Notes: generated by a model from the letters alone, not told the origin. 46,552 nucleotides of DNA from Saccoglossus kowalevskii (GCF_000003605.2 NW_003137822.1:662775-709326); one strand, 5' to 3'; shown: positions 35,404 through 46,552, numbered from the stretch's first letter. Numbers and translations are program-made.

Positions 35404-35569
35404 TCGAAATTCAGTGGCGGATCCAGCAAAATGTATTGGGGGGTCCAAGCTTCGCTTAAGATATACGGAGCGTAAATCGCAGAGAAGCTATGCGTAACCC
35501 AGATGATATGAATCATCATGCGTTTGGAAGGGGCCATGGCCCCCCTCTGGATCCGCCACTGTCGAAATT
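35404..35569. mobile_element. hAT-type MITE, 150 bp, with 8-bp target duplication
   Basis: The element is 35412-35561. It starts CAGTGGCGGATCCAG and ends CTGGATCCGCCACTG, 15-bp perfect terminal inverted repeats. The 8-base TCGAAATT is duplicated directly on both sides (35404-35411 and 35562-35569), the target-site length of hAT transposons. The interior is too short to encode a transposase, so it is non-autonomous. CAGTGGCGGATCCAG-like ends are known from hAT-derived MITEs in diverse animals. The perfect duplication suggests a fairly recent insertion. The minus-strand open frame across it is not a gene. Confidence 0.93.
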
Positions 35570-38500
35570 TGAACGCTGAATAAAGCACTGTTCAGTCAAC
35601 AGGATATTCGTGGTACAAAGTAGAAACAGAACACTGAGGGCGTCCTTCGCCCAATAGGTACAGTTTGCACACTGGTTTAATTTGAATTACCTCACCCAGT
35701 ACATCAAAATGACTGTCTATGTCACTTTCAAGCCCAATATATCTGCATGTATTACTCAGATTAGAAATGTATCATACAATACCTGGCATTCTTTACACAC
35801 CATCCATGACAATACAAACATATCTCAAAAATATTTACAGGACTTGAATGACATTTAGGAACAAGAATCACGAACTGTACGAATTTACTAGTCGTGAGCT
35901 TATGGGGAATGGACTTTTAATCAATGATAATATGTTTATTTTTCCTGCAACAAAAAGAAATCCATTGTCTGACTGGTATCACATTCACATAAAAAACTAA
36001 TAATACTATGTATCAAAGGCGATTTATAAAATCACTCTTTTTAATTTTACACAGTATCAATGTTGTTGTCAGTAGAATTACGAGGATACCACCCTATTGT
36101 GATACTTATTAATAGCACTGGTCGATTCGAATGAAGCCACGGCTGTATTATCCTGGAATTTGAGGTGGGTGTAATGCGTGATTATTTTAACGATGTTGAT
36201 CGACTTATAGAAATACCAAAATAGTTTATATTTTAATAGTATTTTAATTTAGATACTTTCATGTTATTCATATGTTGCGGAGTTCAAAAGTTGATTTCAA
36301 GTGCTAATTATATTACATTATGTGGAAGTTTTCAAACATAGGTGTTTCTCCTTTGTGTGTACCCTTTCCTTCAGTTCGTTTTACAAACTACATTTATTTG
36401 TTGCTTGTACATGTAAATAAATAAAATGTAAATCGAATATATTTTGAAAAGTATATCATATGACAAAGACCAACATGTTTTGGCGGATGTACATATACTA
36501 AACAATGAATTATGATTTTGTTGTTGTTGTTGTTGTTGTTGTGGGAATGTCTGTATCATATGTATATGCCCACAAATATCTTTTTGAGAACTATATACAC
36601 CCAGTTCCAATAAAAGCGAAGCTTATTTGGGAGACTCTAAATACGGACTGTGAAATTACTGCAGTACCATCCTGCAAATTCAGTCCAACTAGATCATGAG
36701 AGCGTTCTTTAGGAATGGGTTTCTCGCCCAATTTATCAACCCTTCGAACTGTTGTCACTCCTTACCAATTATACCAGCATAACGTTTTCCCGTGTTTTTT
36801 TTTTAATCAACACAATCGGCAGTCTGAAATCCCAAATCAGCAAATATTTTATAGAAAATACAAATGAATGTGAAAATTCGCAGTACCAACATTGGCTGTA
36901 GTGGGGGGAGGGGTTATAGAGTTCATTCACAGGGCGTATGATTACAACAGAGAAGGACTGTTTGGTGTATATAGGAACAGTAAGTCCGGGTACCTACTTT
37001 GAGCTTTAATTCTTGTAGACGTAGATTAGACATTATTTCGAAAAAAATCATTTCACATATGCTTTCTTAACGTTTTATATAATAATATAGTATTTCGAAC
37101 AATAGCCCACAGAACGTGGGGTGAAACTTTAAATGTTTGGATAGAAATTGACTCGGTGTATTCGAGCGACACGCGTCAGGTTGATCAAGTAACATTGGAG
37201 ACTTTAATAATCGGTCATTACTGCCTCTCATTACGCAATTACCTATACTTCCGTATGTCTAACCGTCCCACGGGTTAATCCTTCAAAGGCGAAACCGAAA
37301 AGTTGGATCAGCTTCAGTGATCAAATGCATTCAGCGAAAATGCGCTGTTCAATGGGAAAGAATACAGCCCGAAGGTGACGTGGTAGTGTGAAATGGATTG
37401 GTCGGTAAATGGACATACTGGGATGTGAACATGTTTAATGAGAGATAAATTCAGTAGCAGGGTCATTTTTTTATCTAAAAATTACATCCAAAAGCTTTTG
37501 TTTGTTATAAATTACCACGCAACTATTTTATAGCAAACATAAAGTTATGGAAAACCCCGGACAGAAAATATAAGGGCAATAGAAAATACTATTTTTAACG
37601 TGGAAATAATCAAAGAACGTCACTAATAATTAGACTTAATTGAAATATTTGCCCGGCAGAAGAAACACATAATCAACCAATCGAACAGTCTTGTTATGCT
37701 GTCCTTTCTGGGAAGATACAGAACAACAGTTGGGGGTATCATACTGATGAAAGAACATTTGTATTAACCCTCTTCGCTTTCAATATTAAAAAGAAGCTGA
37801 AATTTCCATTTGCATCACCGCATTACAATTAAAATGTATTTGCATCCTAGCTCCAGACAATAGAAGATGTACATTTTCACTATCTCCGAGATTCTTCTTC
37901 AAGCCGACGTTAAACCGTGACATATTACTTTTCTGATTGATTTTTTTCACTTAAGCCAAGTTACAGTCTAAGCGGCTATTATACACGTTTTAGTGGATTC
38001 AATAGAGGGAGTGGCTTTTACACTATGTTTCAATATATTATGGACAAACGAAAACCAAATACAACCCAGAAAATGAGCTAGATTTGTTTTGCCCATGAAC
38101 AATCAATCTATGTCAGCTATACAAAATATCGTGAGGGTAATGTCCATATTGTATTAATGAACTTTTGTGGGTGATTTTGGAAACAAGAGTGAACTATTTT
38201 AATGTTATCAATAAGTGATAAAGTAATTTAAGCGATATAGTAGCCACCTATTAACGTCATAGTTTTTTTAATACACTGCTAATTGCATTATTTCAATACT
38301 ATCAACCATTAGAAAAAGACAAAGCTGTGTGACTGAGGTGTGAACAATAAAAGTACGTACTTCACAACAGTAACAACAAAATCATTTACAGCCAATTATC
38401 TGTGAAACACGCGACCTACGGTGGAATTCTTGGGCTATTTGGACATCCGTTTCAAATATGTTTGTGACAACTGTCAGTGGTGAAAGTGATATTTTGTTTT

Positions 38501-41261
38501 GCGCTGGTGGTAATGTATTACCGGTGACACAACGTGTTTTATTTGCACAAAAAATGATACAGAGGCTTTCATTTCAGGCGTCCAAGTGGTAGGTTAGGTG
38601 AGTTACATCGTGGAAGGTAATACTACTTTTCATGGTTACACCTTAGTCAATTAGTCACACATATACAATCGTACACCCAAAACACTGTCAGCGTGTTGGC
38701 ATATCTCTATGCAATCTCTTGCTTGTTTTTTTAACATTTTTTAAATAAAATATTATTTGAGTGTATAAATGGCTTTCGCCAAAAAACAAACAAACAAGAG
38801 ACTGTATGCAAGCCTAACCACCACCCCATTTGCCATAGTTATTTATAGGGTTGATAGTGGCACCTAATATGCATCTATAATTCTAGAATTGGTGACGCTT
38901 TCTAGCTGGAATCGAAATTATTACTGTCGCATGGCCATATCGTTTCCCATTCCATCTTTTATTTTGACAATAACATTATGTCGGTTTGAGTAATCATTGT
39001 CGTTGTCTCTATCGTGACGTTTATCCAGTCGTGTTAGTAAGTGTCACTCTGACGTCAGAATCGATAGTGATAGAAAACACAACACGACTTCGTCTTATAG
39101 TCTTATTCAACATGTGACAAGCCACGCGATGTCTGCCTTAAAATCATATCATAGAACAACAAATAATAATGCGCGTTCGGTCGACCTACCACAATTATAG
39201 AACGTACGCACAAATACAGATTGTAGACCCATCTGAAAAAACGCTTTACCGCACTGTGCCAATTACTACGTGGGGGCCTAATGAGATGACAAAAGAAGCA
39301 ATGTTTTCAAATGATTTGTATGCGAAGTATGACCATTCTTTGCTGGGACAATTTAACAGTAAACACCATCTTCATAATGACGGCTAATTAGTATGATTGG
39401 TACACGTATTTAACGACCCATTTAACAGGGTGCTCCACCATATTGTCTTTGCTCACACATCATTGCTGTATTGTGAAGTGTATCTGCGAGTCCCCGATTT
39501 AAACAATTATTACAATATGGTCGCCCAAGCAGGACCTGTGTATGTTTAAATACTTAACATTATCGTTGTTTGTAAATTATTAGGCGGACTCTCTGTTTAA
39601 GCGGCGGGTTTGTAGAACCAACCCATCGAGAGGTCACAAATGAATAGATATTTTGCATGTCAATTAAGCAAGGTGTGAAGTTCAAAATAGCACGTCTTAC
39701 TCGATATACACAAGTACATCGGCGGCTTTTGAGATTGTAAATATCTACCCACTAGACATATCCCCTTTTTCGTGTTTGGTCTTGACAAATATACTAATGC
39801 ACTTTTCTCCTCACTCCTTAAGTCGGTGCCCAAGGCGTTCCACTCTGCTCACCCAAACCACTATTAGTCCCATGGTAGTGATGGCAACAATATGCATTTA
39901 CATTGTAGACCCGTAAAAGCCCAGCCCTTGGACGTAATAAAAGTCTCGAGGCATGCTTCACTAAAGTAAATAGTAATTTTTTTGAGAATAGCGTACTGAA
40001 AAAAAAACACCTTAGGTGGTCTCATCGAATGCTTTTATTGATAGTCGTTACCAACTTTTTTTAAAAACATCGGAACACGGGTATTACACATCATTTCAAA
40101 TTTTATATATCCGAGATGACTATTTTCTAACATTCAACATATTGAATATTGCGTCTCTCGGGGCATTGAGGGCGCCATTGCACACTGATGTGCCCATAGT
40201 TTTGCACGTTCCAAATACAGTGATTCTGCCTGTCTTTCTTTCCAATTTTCGACAATATTAAAAAATAAACTACTGTACATCATGCCATAATATGACGTGC
40301 CGCTACAAAAAGTAAGATCAGACTAATATAAAACATATAATATAAACCGGCAATACGACAAGCAAGTAGGTACTAAAAACAAAAAAAACAATGCAATTAG
40401 TCGCTAGGGGCGCTATTTTCAAGCACGACTGTATGCACGTATCATCATTACACGAGTGTATTCATGTCTCACAGCGAATGCTCGACCTTAACCTTTCAGT
40501 GGTCACTCATAGATATGATTTTAAACTACAACTAGAGTTTGTATTAATACGAATGTAATTCTCTCTAAAAGAATATATAGACATTTGCCACGGTATACGA
40601 TACTTGTAATCCGAAATTCTTTAAAAATGTGATACAGAATATTAAGTGTTAGATTTGTTATGGGAATTTTAGTGAAAAACCAGTAAGTTTTGAAATGGCC
40701 GCCTAACGCATCTACAGCGATTACTCAGCTGGTTAAACTGCCATTTTTGTGAGCATTAGTTTGATATTCGCCTTAATTTGTTAAAGCAGTTAAAGACCGA
40801 TATAGTATATAAACAGGCGCGGGCGGAAACTACAGTATTATTCAAATGAAGACATCCTCTCCCGTAACAACAACTAAAATCTGTACAAAGGCGACTAAAA
40901 GCTCCACATGAATACGAGAAACAGCGATTCATTACAATATATTTTCTATTTTTCAAAAGTTAATGGCGCAATGAATGTTCTGAGAAAGCATAAATAAAAA
41001 TAGGTGTTAATTTGACAGCACGACCATTTACTTTTGCCGAGAAAATGCATTTCAAAACTGTTGAGATAATAGCAGTGTTTACTGTTTGATTTTAACAATT
41101 ATATAAACTACTCTTATTTTTTTTAAATAGTGGATATAATTGCAATGTAATTGTTTTGTAATGTAAGACCTGTGCCTGGGAACATGCCTCTTTCATTATT
41201 TATGCGGATGAGTACAATATAATGTCACGTGGCCCATGGCTGTGTGAACTTTTAACAATAA
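35570..41261. other. Intergenic stretch, no gene seen
   Basis: AT-rich non-coding DNA. It holds a (GTT)n microsatellite at about 36519-36541, a perfect CRE inside the palindrome TCTGACGTCAGA at 39048-39059, and open frames at 39169-39387 and 40016-40261 that have no recognised domain. Confidence 0.5.
36519..36541. repeat. (GTT)n microsatellite
   Basis: Seven to eight GTT units. Reading it as protein gives polyvaline or, on the other strand, polyglutamine. Neither is supported as coding. Confidence 0.9.
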
Positions 41262-42220
41262 CCAGATTTTGCTACATAGCCAAATTATAAACACAGTCAG
41301 ATTCTGTGATGGAATCAGATTCTGCTACATAGTTTTCATGACAAATCGGAATATGTGACACAGTCGGATTCATTGATAGAATCAGAATCTGCTACATACT
41401 TTTCATGACAAATCAGATTATGTGACACAAACGGATTCAGTGATAGAATCAGATTCTACTACATACTTTTCATGACAAATCGGAATATGTGACACAGTCG
41501 GATTCATTGATAGAATCAAATTCTGCTACATACTTTTCATGACAAATCGGAATATGTGACACAGTCGGATTCAGTGATGGAATCAGATTCTGCTACATAC
41601 TTTTCATGACAAATTGGAATATGTGACACAGTCGGATTCATTGATAGAATCAGAATCTGCTACATACTTTTCATGACAAATCGAAATATGTGACAGTCGG
41701 ATTCAGTGATGGAATCAGATTCTGCTACATACTTTTCATGACAAATCGGAATATGTGACAGTCGGATTCAGTGATGGAATCAGATTCTGCTACATACTTT
41801 TCATGACAAATTGAAATATGTGACACAGTCGGATTTATTGATAGAATCAAAATCTGCTACACAGATTTCATGACAAATCAGATTATGTGACACAATCGGA
41901 TTCAGTGATAGAATCAGAATCTGCTACACATATTTCATGACAAATCAGATTATGTGACACAAACGGATTCAGTGATAGAATCAGATTCTGCTACATAGTT
42001 TTCATGACAAATCAGATTCTAGGGTATAACCATATTTTGCTACATGGATTATGTGACACAGTCTAATTCTCGGATATAATCAGATAGATTATATGACACA
42101 ATATAATCATGTGATTTAATCAGATTCTGCTACATAGATAATACGCGACAAATAAAATTCTGCTACATAGAATATGCGGCACAATCAGAGTATGTATTAG
42201 AAGATATGTGCTAAAATCAG
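41262..42220. repeat. Minisatellite, 67-bp unit, about 11 copies plus degenerate tail
   Basis: The unit beginning GTGACACAGTCGGATTC recurs at 41355, 41422, 41489, 41556, 41623, 41690, 41755, 41820, 41887 and 41954 (period 67, twice 65 because of a lost CA). A first copy precedes 41355. After about 42010 the copies decay into shorter fragments that keep GATTCTGCTACATAGA. Copies with ATTGATAGAATC and with AGTGATGGAATC partly alternate, suggesting a dimeric higher-order unit. The array ends about 640 bases before the bHLH start codon. Confidence 0.95.
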
Positions 42221-42856
42221 GTTTTGTAATATTATAACGAGTTATTGTATTATGAGCCACTGTACGTAACTGTTTTGTTGGTGGTTAATATATTATGAGA
42301 TACACATTTACTCGCAAATCACGGTTACACAGTAGACTGTATTATAAATTATTGATATTCGGCTTTTCCCGAACTTTATCCAAGAGTATGAGTAGACATC
42401 TAATTTAAGATAAATATAAAGGTACAACATCGCATCTCAGTGTATTCATTAAGTATTTTGATGAACGGCTTGGTGGGCATTGGGCACAACGATTTCAATG
42501 ATGCGTCGTGGTCAAATAAACAGAATGCAAGAATGTTCAGGTTGAAAACAGCATTTTAGTAAAAATGTCATGGCTGATAACCAGTGACGGAGACAAGATA
42601 ACAACGGTATTGCTTACGTTGGTTTGCACGTTTCCATAAACGCGTAGCTATGTCTGGTGAAAACACACGTTACTATTGCTTATTCAAATCCCCCAATCTG
42701 TTTTGTTTGAAGATAAAAATAAATATCATATTTCCCCCATACTGAGGTTGGTGTCAAGCGAAAACAATTATTCGACGTTAGATAGAGGTGCCGACTAGAC
42801 GTAAGTCCTAGACACTGCAGGTGAATTGTGAATACCACTATTTAGAGCACACAGAC
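42221..42856 (+). promoter_or_regulatory. Probable promoter and leader of the bHLH gene
   Basis: The sequence between the minisatellite and the ATG has a CCAAT box at 42693-42697 and an A/T-rich TATA-like GATAAAAATAAATA near 42712. An in-frame TAG at 42809-42811 precedes the first ATG, supporting the start at 42857 if there is no upstream coding exon. CTGCAG at 42815-42820 could serve as a splice acceptor for a 5' UTR exon, but the pyrimidine tract is poor. Confidence 0.3.
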
Positions 42857-43257
42857 ATGGTGTCCAGGGATTTTCAGCATCGCTTGAAGAAATCACGTCA
42901 GGATGCGACAGCGAGAGAGAGACGGCGCGTTGCAAAACTGAATGGGGCTTTTCTGGAATTACAGAAGATATTGCCAGCTAAACTTTTCAGAAACAAGACT
43001 CCCAGTAAATTGGATGTTTTGCGAGCAGCTAGCACTACCATCCGAACATTGGGAAACTGTCTCGCTGAGAAGTCATCGACGTCACCAAGTGCCATACCAA
43101 GTCTACCAACACCAATGAACATGGGATTATGTGGACCAACACCAAACATGCAATCAGTCTGGCATCGGGCATTCCCAATCACTGTTAAGCAAGGATTTAA
43201 TTCACACCCAGTAACCCACATTATCTACAACGCATTCGATTCGGATTTCTCTGACAG
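42857..43257 (+). CDS. bHLH gene coding exon 1
   Basis: The ATG at 42857 has G at -3 and G at +4, a good start context, and encodes MVSRDFQHRLKKSRQDATAR. The open frame can be read from a GTG at 42821 but has no earlier ATG. The exon carries the whole bHLH domain and a Pro/Thr/Ser/Met-rich linker, and ends in the second base of a codon (AG). Donor GTAGGT at 43258 (phase 2). Without splicing the frame would stop at 43259-43261. The antisense open frame at 42898-43221 is a shadow. Confidence 0.9.
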
Positions 43258-45835
43258 GTAGGTATATGTACTGACTACAAAAATCAAACTGATGGCATTT
43301 TAAAAATAAATTGAGAAGAAGCATATACTATTTATGTTGAACGCAGGCAAGTTTGATTTCACAGAGGCCAATTATTTGGGGAATTATAATGTAAAGTAGA
43401 AGGCTTGACTATCCGCCCGATATGATAGAATCGACTTGTATATGTCACATTTCGTAAACATGTTATATATTATAATATTTGTGTTTTAACATTAATATTG
43501 TTATTGCTTTATATTTACTTGCCGAATAATCGTGTTTGTCAGGTCTATAATTGAGTTTTTGCCTGTTGGTCGAAATAAAAAAAATCTATGTGAACAGGTG
43601 ATGGTATTCGCAAGTTAACTACCACCGGGTGTAGCTAGGAAATATCCAGACAACTCATCATTTGGCAGAGACTGTTAATGTGCAAATGCACCAATGCATA
43701 TTCATCATCTACCCTGTCCTAAAATAAAAACTGTTCGAGCGAGATGCATTTGTCAACACCGCAATTGCCAGACATTAGCCAGATGTAGATATCTCCTGAA
43801 ATGTATCGCCGTCGAAAGTCAATCAAACCAACGATATGTGAAAAGGTAGCAATTTGAAACCGTTCATCGCGAATCGTAACTCGAATAATCACTCAGCTAC
43901 GTGTATATACCAATCACAGCGTGATTATACGTATCTACATGAAATAAATAATTGCGACCCCTGTGGTTCCACAGCAACAGTGCACTGTTCACAGGAGAAA
44001 TAGTTACCAGACCTCAACTTCCTGTATGCTGAATATCACACGTCCACGTATCACATACCTGGTAATGGTGTGTGATACGTGTCTGAGCAAAATATCAGAC
44101 ATTTCTGAGCATTTTTTGATCAAATTTATTACATAGGTGTTTTGGGGGTAATACGCAGACATGATTATTTCAGGGCCATGTCGATGCATACTAAGTAGCG
44201 AATTTGCATATTAATTATCTCATTTCAGGCCATGTTAGCCTGACATGGAGGCATGATTGGCACCTTCGCCGGCATCAGACCCCACAAACCTGACATGTAG
44301 GCGTGAGTCGCGCCTTCACCGGACGAACGGCATCAATCCCCACTAACGCCGTGTGTTGGGTTTAGAGCACCGCGGAGGGCGCAACTCACGCGACATTGTC
44401 AGGCTAAGCCTATGTAAGCAAAAGCTCAAAAACCACCTAGCGGATTTGGGGCAAATTTAATACATTGTTGCCGTGGGGGTAACGTGCTGACATGAATGGT
44501 TTGGGGGCGATTATTAAGTAAATTATGTGCATATTGTCTCAATTTAGCCTGTGTAAGCAAAATCTCAATTTTTTTCATAAAACATTGATTTCTTATATTT
44601 TGTATTCACATAGGAGCTTTGCAGAGTTTAACGTTGATTGAAAAGTTCGGTGACTTGTTTGTTTTATTTATTAAATATATGTTGTTCTTAGCACACCCTT
44701 TTCATACATTAACAAAGTTGTATATATTGGAAAACAGTCGTTGAGTAAAATAATAACACATTGCTCTCCAGCATGAGGTCGGACCTTTTTTTATTTTTTG
44801 TAATAAATAACATACAATAGAAAATTCTTTGCGTATGCAAACAATGGAAAATTCTCTCAATGTTTTTGTGTCACATTATGCCAATGCAAGCTGACTAATC
44901 CTGTTTTTTTAAGCAATCAGATACGGTTGGATTGGTTTACGCATTGTGAAAGATAAAAGTCAACAATTTTCAACGACTTAATAAATGCATTTGTAATTAG
45001 ACATGTTATCACGTAATTTGCGCTCACGGTGGTCACGTGTCAGATTTATAGCATTGACGTGCCAAAGTTTGCCATTAATATATGGTGGTATCACTGAGAA
45101 GGTTATATCGGAAGTATGGGATGTCCTAACGTTCATTTTCCCAGGGAACGTTTACACAACTGCGCATGTCCACCCTTCCAGGTCGATTGGGAGTACCATG
45201 GACCCAGGTGATTATGTGTAGCTCTTACAGGCTTTCATTCACAGAACCAGTAGTTTGAACCGAAGAAGTCCACGCTTTTCTATCAAAACAGTGCTTGAAA
45301 TTCGCGACGTCAAAATGACGTATAAGGGTTAAAGCATTATCGTTCAAACAGACAACTCTGTTTGGCTACGTAGTCGTTCATGACTTATAATATAACAAAT
45401 CGACCACGGACAGTAGCAGCGGCACAGGGGGAGGGGTCGCCCCTCCAAAATCAAGCTGAAACCAATTGTATCAGCAAAATTCTTGTCGCTAGAGGGCGCG
45501 ACACATAGGAACATGAGTATTGAACAGTTAGTTGTTCTGTTCTGTTTCAGCAAGAATGCAAATGCACTACGATCGTCGGGAGACTTCACGGCTGACTATT
45601 TGGATGAATTCTCCGAAGACGACGTGTCTGGGTATGGTAAGTGAGATATATCTTGGCTCTATGTTGCGAGAGAAGTGGTGGTTCTAAGATTTTGAACTGT
45701 TAAACGAATTCTCGTATACATGTACATATATTTTCATATTGAGATTTATACCATTTTTATTTTTTTGGGTGCATAGTGCCACCGCTAAAGGAAGATGTAG
45801 CGAATCTGCCAAAAGCCAACGTGTACTGGAAATAA
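42857..45835 (+). CDS. Basic helix-loop-helix transcription factor, subfamily uncertain (three-exon gene span)
   Basis: Spliced CDS is 42857-43257, 45551-45636 and 45777-45835, giving 181 residues. The bHLH domain lies almost at the N-terminus (about residues 14-71). The basic region ARERRRVAKLN includes Glu21 and Arg22, the E-box-contacting Glu-x-x-Arg type residues. Helix 1 is NGAFLELQKILP, the loop AKLFRNKTPSK is rather long, and helix 2 is LDVLRAASTTIRTLGNCL. This fits a tissue-specific (group A) bHLH that would dimerise with an E-protein and bind CANNTG. No leucine zipper, Orange or PAS domain is visible. The rest is low-complexity and then an acidic segment ending NVYWK. It resembles TAL/PTF1/Hand/paraxis members only in general positions, so I assign no family name. 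Confidence 0.88.
44083..44575. repeat. 144-bp tandem repeat, three diverged copies
   Basis: Similar starts are at about 44083, 44410 and 44552 (GTAAGCAAAAGCTCAAAA in the middle copy). The first two share a later block beginning CAAATTTATTACAT or CAAATTTAATACAT and containing GGGGGTAA and GACATGA. The distance from copy 2 to copy 3 is about 144 bases. The distance from copy 1 to copy 2 is longer because a MITE sits at their junction. Confidence 0.7.
44236..44406. mobile_element. TA-flanked MITE-like element, 167 bp
   Basis: GCCTGACA (from 44238) and TGTCAGGC (to 44404) are exact terminal inverted repeats, flanked on both sides by TA (44236-44237 and 44405-44406), the target of Tc1/mariner-like transposons. 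Subterminal GCGTGAGTCGCGCC pairs imperfectly with GGCGCAACTCACGC near the other end. The left half holds two diverged copies of a roughly 50-base direct repeat starting CCTGACATG. It has no coding capacity. It is GC-rich compared with its surroundings. Confidence 0.65.
45486..45499 (+). promoter_or_regulatory. CTCF-like motif in bHLH intron 1
   Basis: TCGCTAGAGGGCGC matches about 12 of 14 positions of the animal CTCF core, including the full AGAGGGCGC. It lies 51 bases before exon 2. Occupancy is unknown. Confidence 0.3.
45551..45636 (+). CDS. bHLH gene coding exon 2
   Basis: The first base C completes a Ser codon with AG of exon 1. Then 28 codons encode KNANALRSSGDFTADYLDEF and SEDDVSGY, ending with one base of the next codon. 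Donor GTAAGT at 45637 (phase 1). The phases of all three exons agree, which is good evidence for the model. The acidic, aromatic segment could be an activation domain (inference). Confidence 0.85.
45637..45776 (+). other. bHLH gene intron 2 (140 bp)
   Basis: GTAAGTGAG at the donor and a T-rich tract ending TTTTTTTGGGTGCATAG at 45776. Very short compared with the other introns in the window. Confidence 0.8.
45777..45835 (+). CDS. bHLH gene coding exon 3 (C-terminus)
   Basis: TG completes a Val codon with the G of exon 2, followed by PPLKEDVANLPKANVYWK and TAA at 45833-45835. No in-frame alternative end is needed. The short conserved-looking C-terminal tail is of unknown role. Confidence 0.85.
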
Positions 45836-46552
45836 ACGACGACGCTGCACGGCCGACGGAGAAAACAAATACAACAATGGAATAATAATATATTATCACC
45901 AAGACGAGGCATTTAACTTTGCTGATTATGAACACGTTAGTATTTCCTTAATATGTAGAGATGTTTTCAGATATTTGAGCGCCTGTCTGCACACGTTCAG
46001 CGTGTGCAATATGGTACTGGCTTACTATTTCTCAATATTTTGCATTGATAACAACTTGAAAGCAAAGGACTTGGATTACACATTTATTGTGATTTTCGGC
46101 TGTAATCTGTGAAAACAAATCCTTACCAAATATAATGAAAATGAATCGCTACCGCGATGCAGTGATTGTTTCTTGTTATACCACAGGGAGCCCAGGAACT
46201 ATGATCAACTGTACGCACTCCCTATGAGCGCGGGGGGGGGGGTTATCGGCTGGTATCTAGTGTAAGAATTAGACAAGGGATGAAGGCTCCAGCCAGCTAA
46301 CATTTTTTAAACTCGATAAAACAGACAAAAAGAATGAAAAATAAAATCTAAAAAAAATACCAGGTTGAAGAATATTAGCTGCTCCTTCAAATTTCGCCAA
46401 AGCCTTACCTACATTTTACCGATATATGCAGAATAAATCAAGAAAACTACACAAATTTACTCCATTTAGGAATTCCTAATGGTTAGTCCGAACGCACGAC
46501 ACAAAGTTGGAGGCGTGGCCTGTTCATCATTTGTCAACAACCAATCACAAGA
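45836..46552 (+). other. bHLH 3' untranslated region and downstream DNA
   Basis: AATAAA signals are at 46340-46345 and 46432-46437, so the transcript probably ends between about 46360 and 46460. A ten-base G run lies near 46231-46241. At the window edge GGCGTGGCC (46512-46520) and CCAATCA (46541-46547) could mark the promoter of another gene beyond the window. Confidence 0.45.

Larger units (their letters stand above)
43258..45550 (+). other. bHLH gene intron 1 (2293 bp)
   Basis: From GTAGGT to TTCTGTTCTGTTTCAG at 45550, an excellent acceptor. It contains the 144-bp tandem repeat and MITE near 44.1-44.6 kb and a CTCF-like word near 45486. Open frames inside (44004-44189 minus, 45003-45221 plus) are unsupported. 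Confidence 0.8.

Noticed and set aside
36371-36610. Apparent polyglutamine protein on the minus strand
   Set aside because: The glutamines come from a (GTT/AAC)n microsatellite. There is no other coding evidence.
40408-40430. CTAGGGGCGCTA as another CTCF-like site
   Set aside because: One base too short in the G run compared with the consensus, so the core does not align.
42898-43221. 107-residue minus-strand open frame
   Set aside because: Complementary shadow of bHLH exon 1, with no domain of its own.

Overview
This is animal nuclear DNA, AT-rich and mostly non-coding. It has long spliced introns with GT..AG borders, polyadenylation signals, microsatellites, minisatellites, two MITE-like elements and one run of unknown bases (an assembly gap at 16900-17246). 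There is no bacterial or viral architecture. Two protein-coding genes can be assembled by eye, both developmental transcription factors on the + strand. The Goosecoid homeodomain resembles invertebrate members more than vertebrate ones, so the window suggests an invertebrate bilaterian. The exact phylum cannot be settled from the sequence.

Layout. 1-22.2 kb: no convincing gene. It holds a 50-bp minisatellite (2622-3250), (AT)n, a 46-bp and an 80-bp tandem repeat near 13-14 kb, a nested 32-bp repeat near 16.1 kb, the assembly gap, (AAT)n, a 29-bp repeat near 18.7 kb and several short palindromes. 22.2-29.6 kb: the goosecoid (gsc) gene, with three coding exons, introns of 3206 and 2377 bp, and a 222-residue protein carrying an eh1 Groucho-binding motif and a Lys50 paired-class homeodomain. 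29.6-41.2 kb: gene desert with a 150-bp hAT-type MITE (35412-35561, perfect 8-bp target duplication). 41.26-42.2 kb: a 67-bp minisatellite with a partly alternating pattern. 42.86-45.84 kb: a three-exon gene for a 181-residue basic helix-loop-helix protein that I cannot place in a named family. Its first intron carries a TA-flanked MITE inserted in an older 144-bp tandem repeat.

How the genes relate. Goosecoid proteins are normally repressors in mesendoderm or organizer and anterior patterning. The bHLH factor lies about 13.9 kb downstream of the gsc stop codon in the same orientation. Both being in a repeat-rich, gene-poor interval is typical of developmental regulators, but the sequence does not show that they act together. 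The most interesting items are the unclassified bHLH gene, an antisense start-plus-donor signature inside gsc intron 1, dyad regulatory motifs (E-box/T-box, Tcf/Lef, CRE), and minisatellites that multiply a bZIP-like motif.
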